Below, in pieces: positions 1-11,100 of a stretch of 19,952 bases of DNA; within the stretch, counting starts at the first letter, position 1; every line of letters starts with the position of its first letter. The stretch spans positions 198,099 to 218,050 of the forward strand of contig NAOQ01000061.1 in the NCBI GenBank assembly GCA_002751075.1, written 5' to 3'. The notes below the pieces were generated by a model, which did no database searches, was not told the DNA's origin, and worked only from the letters and a program-made list of their open reading frames with translations. Source of the DNA: Ichthyophonus hoferi (taxonomy: Eukaryota; Opisthokonta; Ichthyosporea; Ichthyophonida; Ichthyophonidae). The position numbers were made by a program, and so were the translations under genes.

Positions 1-3000
1 TAATTAATCACAATACCAAACTCATGTCACGTGCTACAAAAGCGCAACAAGATGAGTGGTTGCGTAAAAAAACCCGGATAGTTGCTGTATGTAGTTCCAG
101 GAAAGTTTAAAATTCATATTGAAGTTTAAAAGGTTTACCACTTTATGCTTCGAGGTGCAGGACTACATACCTGTCTACGGGTGGCCCTAGGGAGTCCTAT
201 ATCAATGTAGTGAATGTTTAATTCATTACCCTTGTAAATATCTCTCTTGGCAACTAATGTAATCACAGTGGATTCCGCCCCAATAACCTGGAAGATTGAA
301 ATATAGTCAATGAGTTAAAGTCTCTAATCCAGATTATACTCAATGAAGACGTATGCCAATGATACATATATACATAAACCTACATATACACTTATAAAAA
401 GAAAGCATGAGCACTATAAATGGTACATAGCAGATAAACAAATAGGAAAGGTAATAAAGGGAGGGAGAGGGCAATGGCAGTTGGGATAGACAAGGAAAAC
501 GAATAGTAATATAAGGGCATAAAGTCATGACTTTTATGTTTTTCTACATAGGAGGGTAGATAGGGACCTGATACCTCTAAGTTAGGATCGCATGAATGGT
601 TGAAAAAGGATGCGGCTGGAAATACTAAGCGACCTGCCAGAAAAAAAGAGTAAGAGCCAGTGAGATGGATAGGAGTCATATTAAATATTAAAGAAGCAGT
701 TGGATTGTCCAGTTCTGCCATGGTATACGTTCTACTACATATAACCTGTCTTTTGCTTTAACACCTAAAAGATATACCATTAACACAACTAAAAAACGTT
801 TTTCCAACCCACAGCTTTGCAACATGCGCAAAACAACTCCCTCCCCTTTTCGCTATCTTCTATTTCACCACTGCTACTGATCTTTAACTCTCCCATCCCA
901 ATTCAACTCTAGGTTGATATGGACACATACCAATAAGGCGTTTATCAACGCCCCGAGGATCCAAAAAGCCAAAGCCATTAGACTCCAGCCGGCCAATAAT
1001 AGTAAACATGTCTGTCTAAATATAGAGGGTGATCTAGTTAGATCTAGGTGGCCTACACCGACAGTATGCCAGTAAAATAACTATAAACAAACCAGATAGA
1101 TCTGACATTCTATTTAAAGGGTCAGTGTGTCCAAGCAGTGTATTAGAAGATGTTGCTCATTCAATCTTTTTATCTCAGCATAGAAATAGCAGATATATAA
1201 AGAAAAGCCATAATAGTAAATAGAATACTTGGATATTCACGTGAGTTGAATAGGAAATCGTAATATGAATACACATATATTAATAAATCTAAGATACAAA
1301 GAGCTCTCTATAGCCATCAATGTGTTCAACCATATCTACTTAAGCACATCTTTGCAAGAAGAGAGCCGTAGTGGTGGTAATGCACTCACTTCGCTAATGA
1401 TCAGACCCTCTTTTGAATAGGAGAATAAAGTCAACAAGTACTTATAGGCCCTCTTCCACTCATCTCTCCCCTATAAAATAAAAGTCAGCAGTGCAACGGA
1501 TCCTTAGTCTCCATAAAGAGCACAGGTCCGGTGTCAAGAATCAATAGACATAGAATAAATAGTAACACAGGAAAAAGTCAATATGATGTGGTATTATAGA
1601 TGTAAGCCGATGGAAAATAAAATAAAAAAATAACTAAAGTAGTAAATAAAAGAATACATGCAAGAGGCAAGGCATGTGATATCTGGTTAATATAGACCTG
1701 TCACTTTTCAACCCTAGTAATAACACATTTCATTCATCAACTCAGAAAAAAAATTTATCCTATCTTACTATTTTACTTTCGTTTCTTAACTTCTTGCTAT
1801 GCTCTATTAGCATTAAACACACACAACCAACAAAGACATACTTGCCTCTTTGTCCATTTCCTCACTATGCTGTACCAATGCTAGGTAATCAGCCATGGTT
1901 GGAGTATAGATTCTGTCCGCATTCACTAAATATGTAGTCTCAGTGACTGGTGCAGCTGCTCCAGATGAAGATCCACTCCCAGCTTTGCCTGCTCCATCTC
2001 TCCCGACATCGTAGATTACCTCCAGCCCCTTCACAGTGTAACGGAGGGTTGGTGCTCCACTATGAGTTGGGGGCCTTTTTCCCATTGTGAGATCCTCTCC
2101 CTTTTCCAAGTCCACCCATTTTACCCTTTTACCTACTTTTTTTTCCTGGCTAGCAACCATGTTTGTGGTTGATTCTTTTTCTATACTCTTATTAATAGTC
2201 ATGTCCTCTAGGCGTTTTTCCAATCCCTCACTTTCCCTAGCATTGTTTATGGCGAGAGAGGGGAATGCATTGGGACTGGCATCCCCCTCCTTGGGTGACG
2301 AATTATTAATACTGGACACGTCGTCCTGCTTGGGCTCCCCGGGGGCATCAACCTGTGAAGTGGGTAGGCTATGGATGGGTACAGAACTGCTTGCATCCGC
2401 CGAGCTCTTATTGTCAATATTGTCCATCTTAGGAGTATCCGTATCAACAGGTGTTATATCACTATCAAGTGTAGGTTCTGGCTCAAAAGGGGGTGGGGGT
2501 GGGGGAAGAGGAGGCAGAAAATCAAGGTCGGTCAGGCTCAATTTCTCACATTGTTGCCGGGCTGCCATTTCAATGACGAACTGAAGGGTAGATGTAACAT
2601 CATGATCGAACTGGAGAGGGGGGTGGGGGATACTATAGTCAGGTAGTCATCGATCTTTAATGTTGGAGGAAGGACCGGGAGGACCCAAGCTATAGACTGG
2701 AGGAAGGAATGAAAAAGATGGGGTTGTATACTGGGAAAGAGAATAAAGTAGCAGGTGAGAGAGTACAGAGAGATGCGGACGGGAAGTGGCATAATCAAGC
2801 CAATGCCCAGGGCTTAAATGACGTGACTTCAAATATCTGGTAATACATTTCAAGAAACAATTATTTTTGAATATATAGAGAGGGTATAAGGTCGATCAAA
2901 GGTAATAGATGATAGATACAGTGTTAAGAAAATGCATGAGAAAGACAGAACAGATCGCGTAGAAACACAAGACAAAGAAATGGAAAGGACTCACCTTGGC

Positions 3001-4243
3001 AGAGGACAGGCGGCCAGAGATTTCACATAGCTTTGAGTGGACTTTGCTGTGTGCCACCTTGCATTGCTCTCCACAGTAATAGGCTCTGGAACATTTCGGA
3101 CACTGGTGAAGGGGTTATAAGTCACATATACGTTATAAAAAATGAATATCTTTAACGGGTGGTGTAGAGAGTACAAGATAAGCAACTCGTATGCCGTCTA
3201 TCTTTAAAACAAAACATAAGATGTGTTTATAATTCTATACCACCATTACTATACAAAAATTACTGAAGCGTCTATATATATAATGTTCTTTTAAAAATAT
3301 AAAGAGTGGCAAACAAACAAGTGAAAAAAGAAAATAGAGAGAGCGAGAAGGCAAACCTGGACTTTATGGCGACCAGAAGTGTTTTGTTTGAAACAGTAAG
3401 CACATGCCCTCTTCCTGAACGATTCCGATACATTGACAGCGCAAGCCCTGGCTTGAAGGACCACCTCACCTAAAATAATGCATCTATTAGTAGAAACACC
3501 CATGATACTTCAATAAAACATAAGCAAATTAACAGAAAGAAAGCTTGCACTGCCTTCCCGATAGTCCAATCACCTGTAGGCAGAAAGTTCATATTTCTAT
3601 ATAGTCGGTCAGTGTATATCTCTATGTACAGGAAAGTGAAAAAATACATATATAGGCAAAAAGATGCATTCCGGCCTGTTCACAAGCGTGTTTTTCATGC
3701 ATGTGGGTTCATGCACTCCGAATGCAGTGACTCTATTGGGTGACTATTTAAGTGTACCTCTACCTTACAGTATACAAGTAGTTGTAATGGAACCTTTATG
3801 TATCTAACTATGAAGAGGTTTGACATTTGACATGCCTCCACTATCATTCATTGCAATCCAGGTTTCTTTTAAATGGGTCCAGGGATGGTACTAGTGTGTG
3901 AATGGTTCGTAACATGTATAAACGAATATTGGTGATTGTGAAGTTAGAGTGCAGGGGTAAAAGGGCATGTGTAGGTACAATGTGCCAGGTGATTCTGTGT
4001 AATGCGGGCGAAAGAAAACGTGATAGAAAAAAATTCTATATTACAGAAGTTATCAAATAAAAACAATGAGTCAAGAGAACAACCACACCCCATAGCGACG
4101 ATGTATTGTTATTGCAAAGACCTAATACCTTTTGGTATATCTCTTGTGGCCTTAATATATCGTCCTACTCCAGGCTTCTCCTCTATTTTTATAGGCCACT
4201 CTGCTAGATGATCAAGGAGGCTCTGTGGTATGGGGTTGGCCAT
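1..4243 (-). CDS. SET/MYND-domain (SMYD-type) protein lysine methyltransferase, partial
   Basis: This is a spliced gene on the minus strand, cut by the left edge. Exons in order: 4243-4129, 3469-3357, 3102-2995, 2610-1842, 1463-1390 (or starting at 1470), 1015-931, 633-575 and 287-171. They give about 480 residues so far. The ATG at 4243 opens a typical SET N-terminus, with the cofactor-loop glycines in GVGRYIKATRDIPKGE (residues 25-40). A MYND zinc finger follows: C61, C64, C77, C80, C86, C90, H98 and C102 match C-x2-C, C-x2-C, YC-x3-C-x7-H-x3-C. The SET core is FFNHSCDPN (431-439), and RDIYKGNELNIHYID (456-470) carries the catalytic-type tyrosine at 468. Known SMYD enzymes transfer methyl from S-adenosylmethionine to lysines of histones or other proteins. 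The post-SET cysteine cluster normally follows and is not seen, so at least one exon lies beyond base 1. A low-complexity insert is in the fourth exon. The 1842/1463 junction is the only one whose phase is not settled. Family assignment is near certain; subfamily and substrate are unknown. Confidence 0.93.
1842..2610 (-). other. Long fourth exon of the SMYD gene with a disordered insert
   Basis: At 769 nt this is by far the largest exon in the window; the others are 31-182 nt. It starts in phase 0 after a CTCCAG acceptor and ends one base into a codon before GTATGT. Its first 30 or so residues (FDHDVTSTLQFVIEMAARQQ onward) fit the helical stretch that follows MYND in this family. Next come a proline run (residues about 144-158), then roughly 150 Ser/Asp/Glu/Lys-rich residues, a basic KKVGKRVKW patch, and a Gly/Ser/Ala run. 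Folded-looking sequence (TPTMADYLALVQHSEEMDKE) returns before the donor. The middle is predicted to be disordered from composition alone. The opposite strand of this exon also has a 165-codon open frame, which is a shadow. Confidence 0.85.
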
Positions 4244-7200
4244 ATTGTTTCTCCACACTATACCCAAGGTTTATTTGTTGCTCCCTAATAGATAAATAGA
4301 TAAATGCATAGATCGATAGATAATTTTATATGAAGGCTTCAGATATATGCATAAACCCTGTGAGCCAGACTTGACTTTTTTTGTTGTTTAATTTTATTAC
4401 ACGTGGGACAGGCCCTCATTAATCTACTTTAGTCCACCAATAGTTACTAGCTCTCTACAATGCTAGCCAATAAGCACATTATAAGTATAAAATATGAGAA
4501 TAGGGGTCTAGGATTGGTTCACCTGAGTAGCTTAAGGCTTGTATCAAACCGAACAACTAAACAATAATAATGAAACTACGGTAGACCAATACTCTTAGAC
4601 CTTTTTGAAACTCTGGTAGGTTGTATCAGCACCTCCTTTGAAAACCAGGCAGGTGATACTGTTGCATATATGTCTACAGATCATGCGATATATTCGTTTG
4701 CTTATTTGAAAAATAAATATTGATTTTGGTGGCTCTACAGGCAATGAGATAATGTTTTATAAATATTAGATGGATTTTCTCAACATCATATTTATATTCA
4801 TGTCTACTACGCGAGATTCTGTACTTTAACGCAGCTATATACACCTATATCCGTAACAACAATGTATTTTTTAAAAATAATGCTTCTTGTTAACATACAG
4901 GAAATAGTTGAATACTTGGATAGCTGGTTCTGAATATTATGCTGTCATAGCCGGATATAACTCTGGAAGATCAATTGATAGGCTAATTGTAATGAGTGCA
5001 ATACTACTAATATGCAACATAAGACTTGAGCATACGACACTTATTTGGTTTACGTGGTTACATGTCCTGTGTTGTAGCATTAACTTGTTATCTTTTTGAA
5101 CTGGATAGATTAACTCTATAGGTAGCTTGGAGTCGTTCATACTATTTGCACTACTATCCAAGAATTATCATAAGCAAGAGTCCCAAACATATCTGCCAAA
5201 AGGTCAGGGTCAATTTGGTTAATCGCATTGATAGAGCCACTATTTGGATATTTTACTGGGTCACATCTATTCCCACAACGTTACAAAGTTTTTGGGAATA
5301 AGCTAATTACTGATCAGGTGAGTGCTTTTGAAGTTAAGATATCAAAGGCCACTCCTAGCCTGAGTGAAAGTAAAGCTATAAAAAAATACACTCTATTTTT
5401 ATTGCTATTATGCTCACTTAGTAATTAAATCACGCATTACCATTCTAAACGTTTCGTCTTCAATATCTAAATAAATTTATAAAATAAAAACCTTGGGCCT
5501 GTAAAATAAAAATCTCCGACTATTAAACGTTCATATTTACTGGGAGGACAAAATATTTGCTCTTCTTCCTATCATATCTTCCCAAACAGTTAAAGATCCT
5601 CTGCCTCTAGTGATATTAAATGTTGATTAAAATATCAATTATAATTTTGTACAAGTTCATGATATCCCAAGCTTACATTTTTAGAACTACAAGAAACAAT
5701 CGAAGCTCAATGTATTACAAGAAGTAATACCCAGGGGCCTTATAAATTCTGTCTATCTCTTGTACTTCTATATAATATTTGTGGTTCTGATTCTAGAAAT
5801 TGAAGAAATTCACGCTCATATGATTGCATTATATTCGAATTTGTTTTGGTTGGGCTTATTCATAAACTAATGTTTTGTGGTAGAATTTGGGTTATGAATA
5901 CCACTAAGCCAGGACATATTGTCAAGATAGCTGCACTGCAGTACCTGAACTAACACAAATAAAATTTGAAAATACCCTTTGCTAAATAGCATTATTTAAA
6001 TAGAACGCTAAAAATGTGTTTTGTATCAAGAGAGGGGCATTTTGGGCAATATTCGGCCATGAAAATTACAGATATTGTAGACTACCTGAAAGGGTAGTAC
6101 AGCAAAAACGATAATTTCAATACACTCAACATTAATTTATTAAAAAAAAACACATAATGCCAAAACATTATGCTCTAGCTACGCTACTAACTAATTTTTC
6201 ACCTTCACCAGTTACTAAAGTCATCACCAATAATCCGCCAATTATGAACTTATTATAAATCACTCATACTTGTTCTTTATGGCATGTTGTATAAATAATA
6301 GACGTGTTTTAGTAATACATAATCCTATATAAATATATTCTATAATGTAGGTTATTGCCGTTGGTCAAGCGTTGAGTGTGTATAAATGATTGACAAAAAA
6401 CCTCTCTATGAAGTGGTTGGGTTGAAAAAGTTATGCGTCTATTTAAACTTTCATATTATAGGAAAACTCCAAGTCATCAACTATCAAGCCAAAAACAACT
6501 TAATTGTAACGCATAAAGAACTAGCTAGATACGTTTTAAGTAATCAATTTCTATAAAAAATGCCAATCCTTTGATTTTAACAGGATGTGCCAAAATTGAG
6601 AAACAAAACCGAAGAACTTGGTCATTTAATCCGAGATGTTTTTCTACCAGTTATTATAAGGTAATAGTGTTAACGGCAGATTAAAACTAGAAGAAAAACT
6701 ACTAGATAGGATCTTTTATAAGATCTAAAATAAACCTTAACTATAGGGGAAGTCCAAATAAATTTTTTAATGATTTGAATCTTTGAAAAGAATGTAAAAA
6801 AGTAAAAATTTCAAATGATAAGCATCAACAATTATTATGAACGTTCTCATAAAGACGAGTTAACAAGCTGACCAAAGACATCAAAATCTATATATAGACA
6901 CATTGAATACTCCAATATTTAGGTCCCTTATATTTGCAATTGCAACAGCGTTCCGAGTTTCTGAACTGTCACAATTGACAGTGCTAGAGAAAAACAACAA
7001 CGAAAATCAAAGTGGGTAATTAAGAGTAGCGTTTAGAAATATATTTGTAAAAAAATCATGTATTTTATGTTTGGTTTTCTAAATTACCTTAGTTCCATAA
7101 TTTCCCAATATTTAGGCTTTTGCTTTTGAAGTACATATAAAGAATACTGTTGTCTAGTACGGAGTCTAGTATCTATGGCACTATATGACCAATACCAAAT

Positions 7201-8140
7201 GAAATTAGAAAGAAACCTTGGAAACATTGATGAAATGAGATGATGGCTATGAATTATTGCATAGGTCAAACTAAGTACTACAGAGAATAAAATTTGATCA
7301 CTGAACATCGGTTCATACTTAAAGCATTCGATAGCACACATTTTATGTCATTACAACCGTTTATGTATAATTTTGCCAGATCAGTACCCTACCGACAACA
7401 TCAACTAGACGACTGAGGAGGTCAGAAGAGCCAATGAGATATGAACCACTTGTTGCCATTAAAAGATATTTATAACTTCTTTAAGTAAGCCAAAAAGATA
7501 CACATTGTAGTGATCAGGAATGATTGGAAATCTTCTTAGGTAATGTTGAGTAAAAGCAACTTTCTCTGGCCTTTTAGGTTACCTTCTAAAGCTAGTCCTT
7601 CCAGTAGATTCCTCAGAACTACCAGAACAATTTTATTTCCAAGGCACTTCAGTCTAGTAAATACTTTCAACAAATTAGACATAGAATGATTGAATCTTAG
7701 ATTATAAACCTATTTTATTTTTTATTTATGGTTGCCACTCATACATCCGATACCATTTGAGTATCTTTCCCTAATCCCCAATGGGGTACCTTATGTTATA
7801 CACAGTTTATTTTCTCTTCGGATTGGATCTCACATTTCTTCATATTCCAGTTTTGGACAAAAGCAAATAAAGTCAAGTTATTTGCTGATTTATAGCTTGG
7901 TACATCATAGTCCACAATATCTAAAATACTTGAGGTAATCAGTGCCGAATAAACGAAGAATTACGATAGAAGGATGTTAGTGGATACCAGTTTTATATCC
8001 TTTAAACCTTATTTATCACTATTTTACATATATACATATTTATGTTTGTATTTATGTGGAAGAAAAGATAAATGCTGCTTTTCTAATATATAAAAATCCA
8101 TCATGTATGGATAAAGGAGTACTTTTATAATTAACATGGC
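4244..8140. other. Gene-poor AT-rich interval with decayed coding-like fragments
   Basis: This is the stretch between the start of the SMYD gene and the stop codon of the repeat-protein gene. I found no set of exons that joins in phase into a recognisable host protein. The interval holds many 40-85 codon open frames on both strands, about what AT-rich sequence gives by chance. A few read like real protein, for example around 5160-5280 and 7790-7925 on the minus strand and 6583-6662 and 6923-7015 on the plus strand. Only the last has a motif I can name; it is listed separately. The SMYD promoter must lie in the first few hundred bases above 4243, but no element is distinctive. The 3' end of the repeat-protein gene should fall within 7900-8140. 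Confidence 0.5.
6032..7015 (+). mobile_element. Remnant of a tyrosine-recombinase element (DIRS/Ngaro- or Crypton-like), decayed
   Basis: A stretch at 6923-7015 encodes AIATAFRVSELSQLT. This matches the first arginine box of tyrosine recombinases/integrases (consensus like ATGLRVSELxxLT), including the catalytic arginine. It is bounded by a plausible acceptor (ATTTAG) and donor (GTAATT), so the original gene may have had introns. About 0.9 kb upstream on the same strand, 6032-6094 encodes YSAMKITDIVDYLKG. That resembles the N-terminal core-binding part of eukaryotic tyrosine recombinases (pattern ...ITDVVDYL...), but this match is weak. In eukaryotes such recombinases belong to DIRS/Ngaro/VIPER retroelements or Crypton DNA transposons; I cannot choose between them. 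I saw no second (HxxR...Y) box, reverse transcriptase or terminal repeats. It looks old and broken in several places. The ends given are those of the recognisable fragments, not of the element. Confidence 0.4.
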
Positions 8141-11100
8141 TTATACTTTTACAAATGGGTGTATAATCCCAACTTTCTTGAAAATGTCGCGCAGCGACTT
8201 ACGCTCTGTCTGGGGTAATTTGGGCCACATAGAAATAGCATGTAACCGTATGGCTTCATATAGTGTGAAGGCTGGAGGGTCTTCAGTAGAAAAGGCTGTA
8301 TAGAAAATATATTAAATGAGTTAGATAGAGGGAGAAAATAGATGAGAGAAAAAGATAAAAAAGTGAAGTTAAAGAACGTGAAATAGTAATAAATAAATAA
8401 AAATCTAAAACAATAAATGTTAAGTGAATCTGAAGGAGGGAAAGTGATTGATGATTGCGATGTAGGATAGAGGGTACAGTGAAAGCATTTAACCAATTGT
8501 CAGCCACCTTGTGGGTTTCATCTACCCTATAAAGGACTATTACTGGCTAGCCTTGTAGAAGACACTGGTATGTGATAATACTAGAATAATAAGAGAGGAG
8601 AGAGATCATCGAAGACATACATACCAACCAATGGGGAGAGAGCAGTAAAAGTAAATAAAGGCATATACCATGATTGGTTAATTAAAAGATGGGTTAGAGA
8701 AAAAAATGATACAGCAAGGGAAAATACAAGATTGAAAAGGGAAGAATAGGAAAGATAGGAAACAGACTAATTCATAATCATAGATGTAATGCTAGATAGT
8801 GCATACCTTCGGCCAGCACAATGAGGTCCCTTGAATTAAACTCGGACATTTTAGATTCCGCTGTTGCAGCTATTTTACTGTACATATCTGTATGTATGTA
8901 TGTATAGTTTATATTTGAGAGCCAACCAAATGTCAGTCTGCCGGTGATAGCTTGGGCTTGATTGGCTTATATTAAAGTGTTTATAGCACTAAGTGTAATC
9001 AAAATTAGTGAGTGAACGGGCGAAAGGATATAAGTGCCTATGACTAAACAGCCAAGTAAATGATTTAAAAGATTGTATAACGTTTGTTAACATAAAAAAA
9101 ACAAAATATAGCACAGCAGTTTAAGAGCATTTAAAGCACATATAAACCCACACTAACCTCCATATATATATAGGGGATAGTGTAAATTTACCAGGGTACT
9201 TAGGTGGAGCCTTAGTTATAGAGTTCTTATGTTGCGTTATTGCCCATGTTGCTTTCGCTAGGTCAGTGGGGCTGTATAGTGCGTGCTGCCTGTCATAGCA
9301 ATAGGCGTTAAAGGATTAAAGAGGAGAAAGGGGATATATGGTATTGTGTGGCGAGATGAAGCATTATAAGTCAGGCCTTAGTCAAGCGATAGAGTCGGAG
9401 TGACAGCATTTAATAATAAACCTCGTAGTGATAATAAAATACACTATTTATTGTAGTTGTAAATAAAGACGCTAAGCATCAAAGGGTAATGGCTGGGGTA
9501 ATATAACAACTTGGATTGTAGTGGGCGGGGAGGGAGCGGCTGATAGAACCATTGATACTCCTAATGACTGGTATAGTTGTGGTGAAAATTGTTACAGACT
9601 GAATGAAAGATACTATAGGAATCGTAAGGAAATGTGTCAAAAGTAATCTAGAATGAGATGGAGTGGATAGAAACTACCATGGGATGTCAGATGTAATATT
9701 ATGGCAATGGTTATGGGTCTGGTTAACACTAATAATACTTTCTATGGATGGGAGAATATGGACAAATACAATGGGGAGAAGGCCTATCGTATATAGATTT
9801 AATAGATGTATATATATATACCTGGCTATAAGACATATGATTATAGACTCGTACAAATCAACTATGGATTAGAGCAGAACTTATGGGAAGATAGCTTATT
9901 TAATAATTAATAATTAATGTATATATATATATAACTATCATCACCAGGATATATCAATAGATCAGGCTAATGTATGACACTAGAAGGATTGGAAACTATA
10001 TAAAAGTCAAATACCTCACAGGTAGAGAGGAGATAGGAATAGTGTATAATGATAGGTTAGGTGATTATATTACACCAATAAAATATAACGATATATATAT
10101 ATACACTAATCAGAAATGGAACAGCAATAGACTAATACCTCAATCTATCTTGATATATATATATATATATGGTAGGTAAGCCTATATGAACTGTGATAGG
10201 GAGAGAAATGTGTGTAGGTGATAGAAATAGTGGAGAGATGATTGGTAAAGTTAATAAAACACTCTAGGGGTACTAGGAGTATATATGTCTCTGCCCCAAG
10301 TCATAGTTCTTACTCTCTAAGTCTCTTGGCACAGCTCCAAAATAGCAGATGGCCGTTGAAGTTCCTCATAGTGGCAAAGGCCCATAGGATAGTACTGTAC
10401 AAATGAGATTAGATTAGCCTTATATAGCATATGTTATCAGGACCTTCTCTGCGTCATAGGGACAGCCACAACACATATACTTGGTAGAAACAAACCTACA
10501 TACACCATATTATATATATTGTATAAAAATCAAATTGGTGTTATGATAGGAAGACGTTAAAAGGTGTTTAAATAATAAGGCCCAATAGAAATCAAAGTTA
10601 CACACAATAATACATGCTATTGACTATCGGTCACTGGTGGGGGTTACCTACGCAATAGATTGGAAGCTAGCATCTGGCAAGGTGTCACAGAATCTATGCT
10701 GCATTTTATTATAAAAATGCTCATTTGTGAATTTAAATCTAGCGCAGGCCCTACACATAGGGGGTTGTGATATTAACAGGTTAGTAGGGCTATGGGTATG
10801 TATATAATTACCTAGTTGTATACCTCCATATAGGTTTACATGGGAATTGCCATCGTAGATAGTTTGCAGAGAACACTTATATAATATAGATTCAAATCTT
10901 AAGTTATTTAATCCACTCGTAGAACCTAATACCAAATAAGAATTGTCATGGCAATCAATCAACCTATCCTATAATATTAGTTGCCAATGATTACTACGCA
11001 TTTTATTTTAGACAAACGTGATTAGTTTTAAATATATTCTATTATTCCAGCCCATTCCTATAGGTTAGAAGATGTATGTTCTTTAATAAGGGCCAATAGT

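Noticed and set aside
1-165. Post-SET cysteine exon at the left edge
   Set aside because: The only fair acceptor (TTTTGTAG, near 37) leads to immediate stops in the required phase, so the next SMYD exon is taken to lie outside the window.
2087-2584. 165-codon plus-strand frame
   Set aside because: It is the antisense shadow of the long SMYD exon, whose minus-strand reading joins in phase to the MYND exon.
3574-3592. Short first coding exon MNFLPTG for the SMYD gene
   Set aside because: It joins in phase to the exon at 3469, but the exon at 4243-4129 gives the full SET N-terminus (GVGRYIKATRDIPKG) in the same phase and fits the family far better.
7084-7341. 85-codon minus-strand frame with hydrophobic stretches
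   Set aside because: The length is close to chance in AT-rich DNA, the opposite strand is equally open in pieces, and there is no motif or neighbouring exon.
9663-10179. Plus-strand open frames of 69 codons in a row
   Set aside because: They lie inside intron 7 of the helical-repeat gene, include TA-repeat-coded residues and show no family signature.
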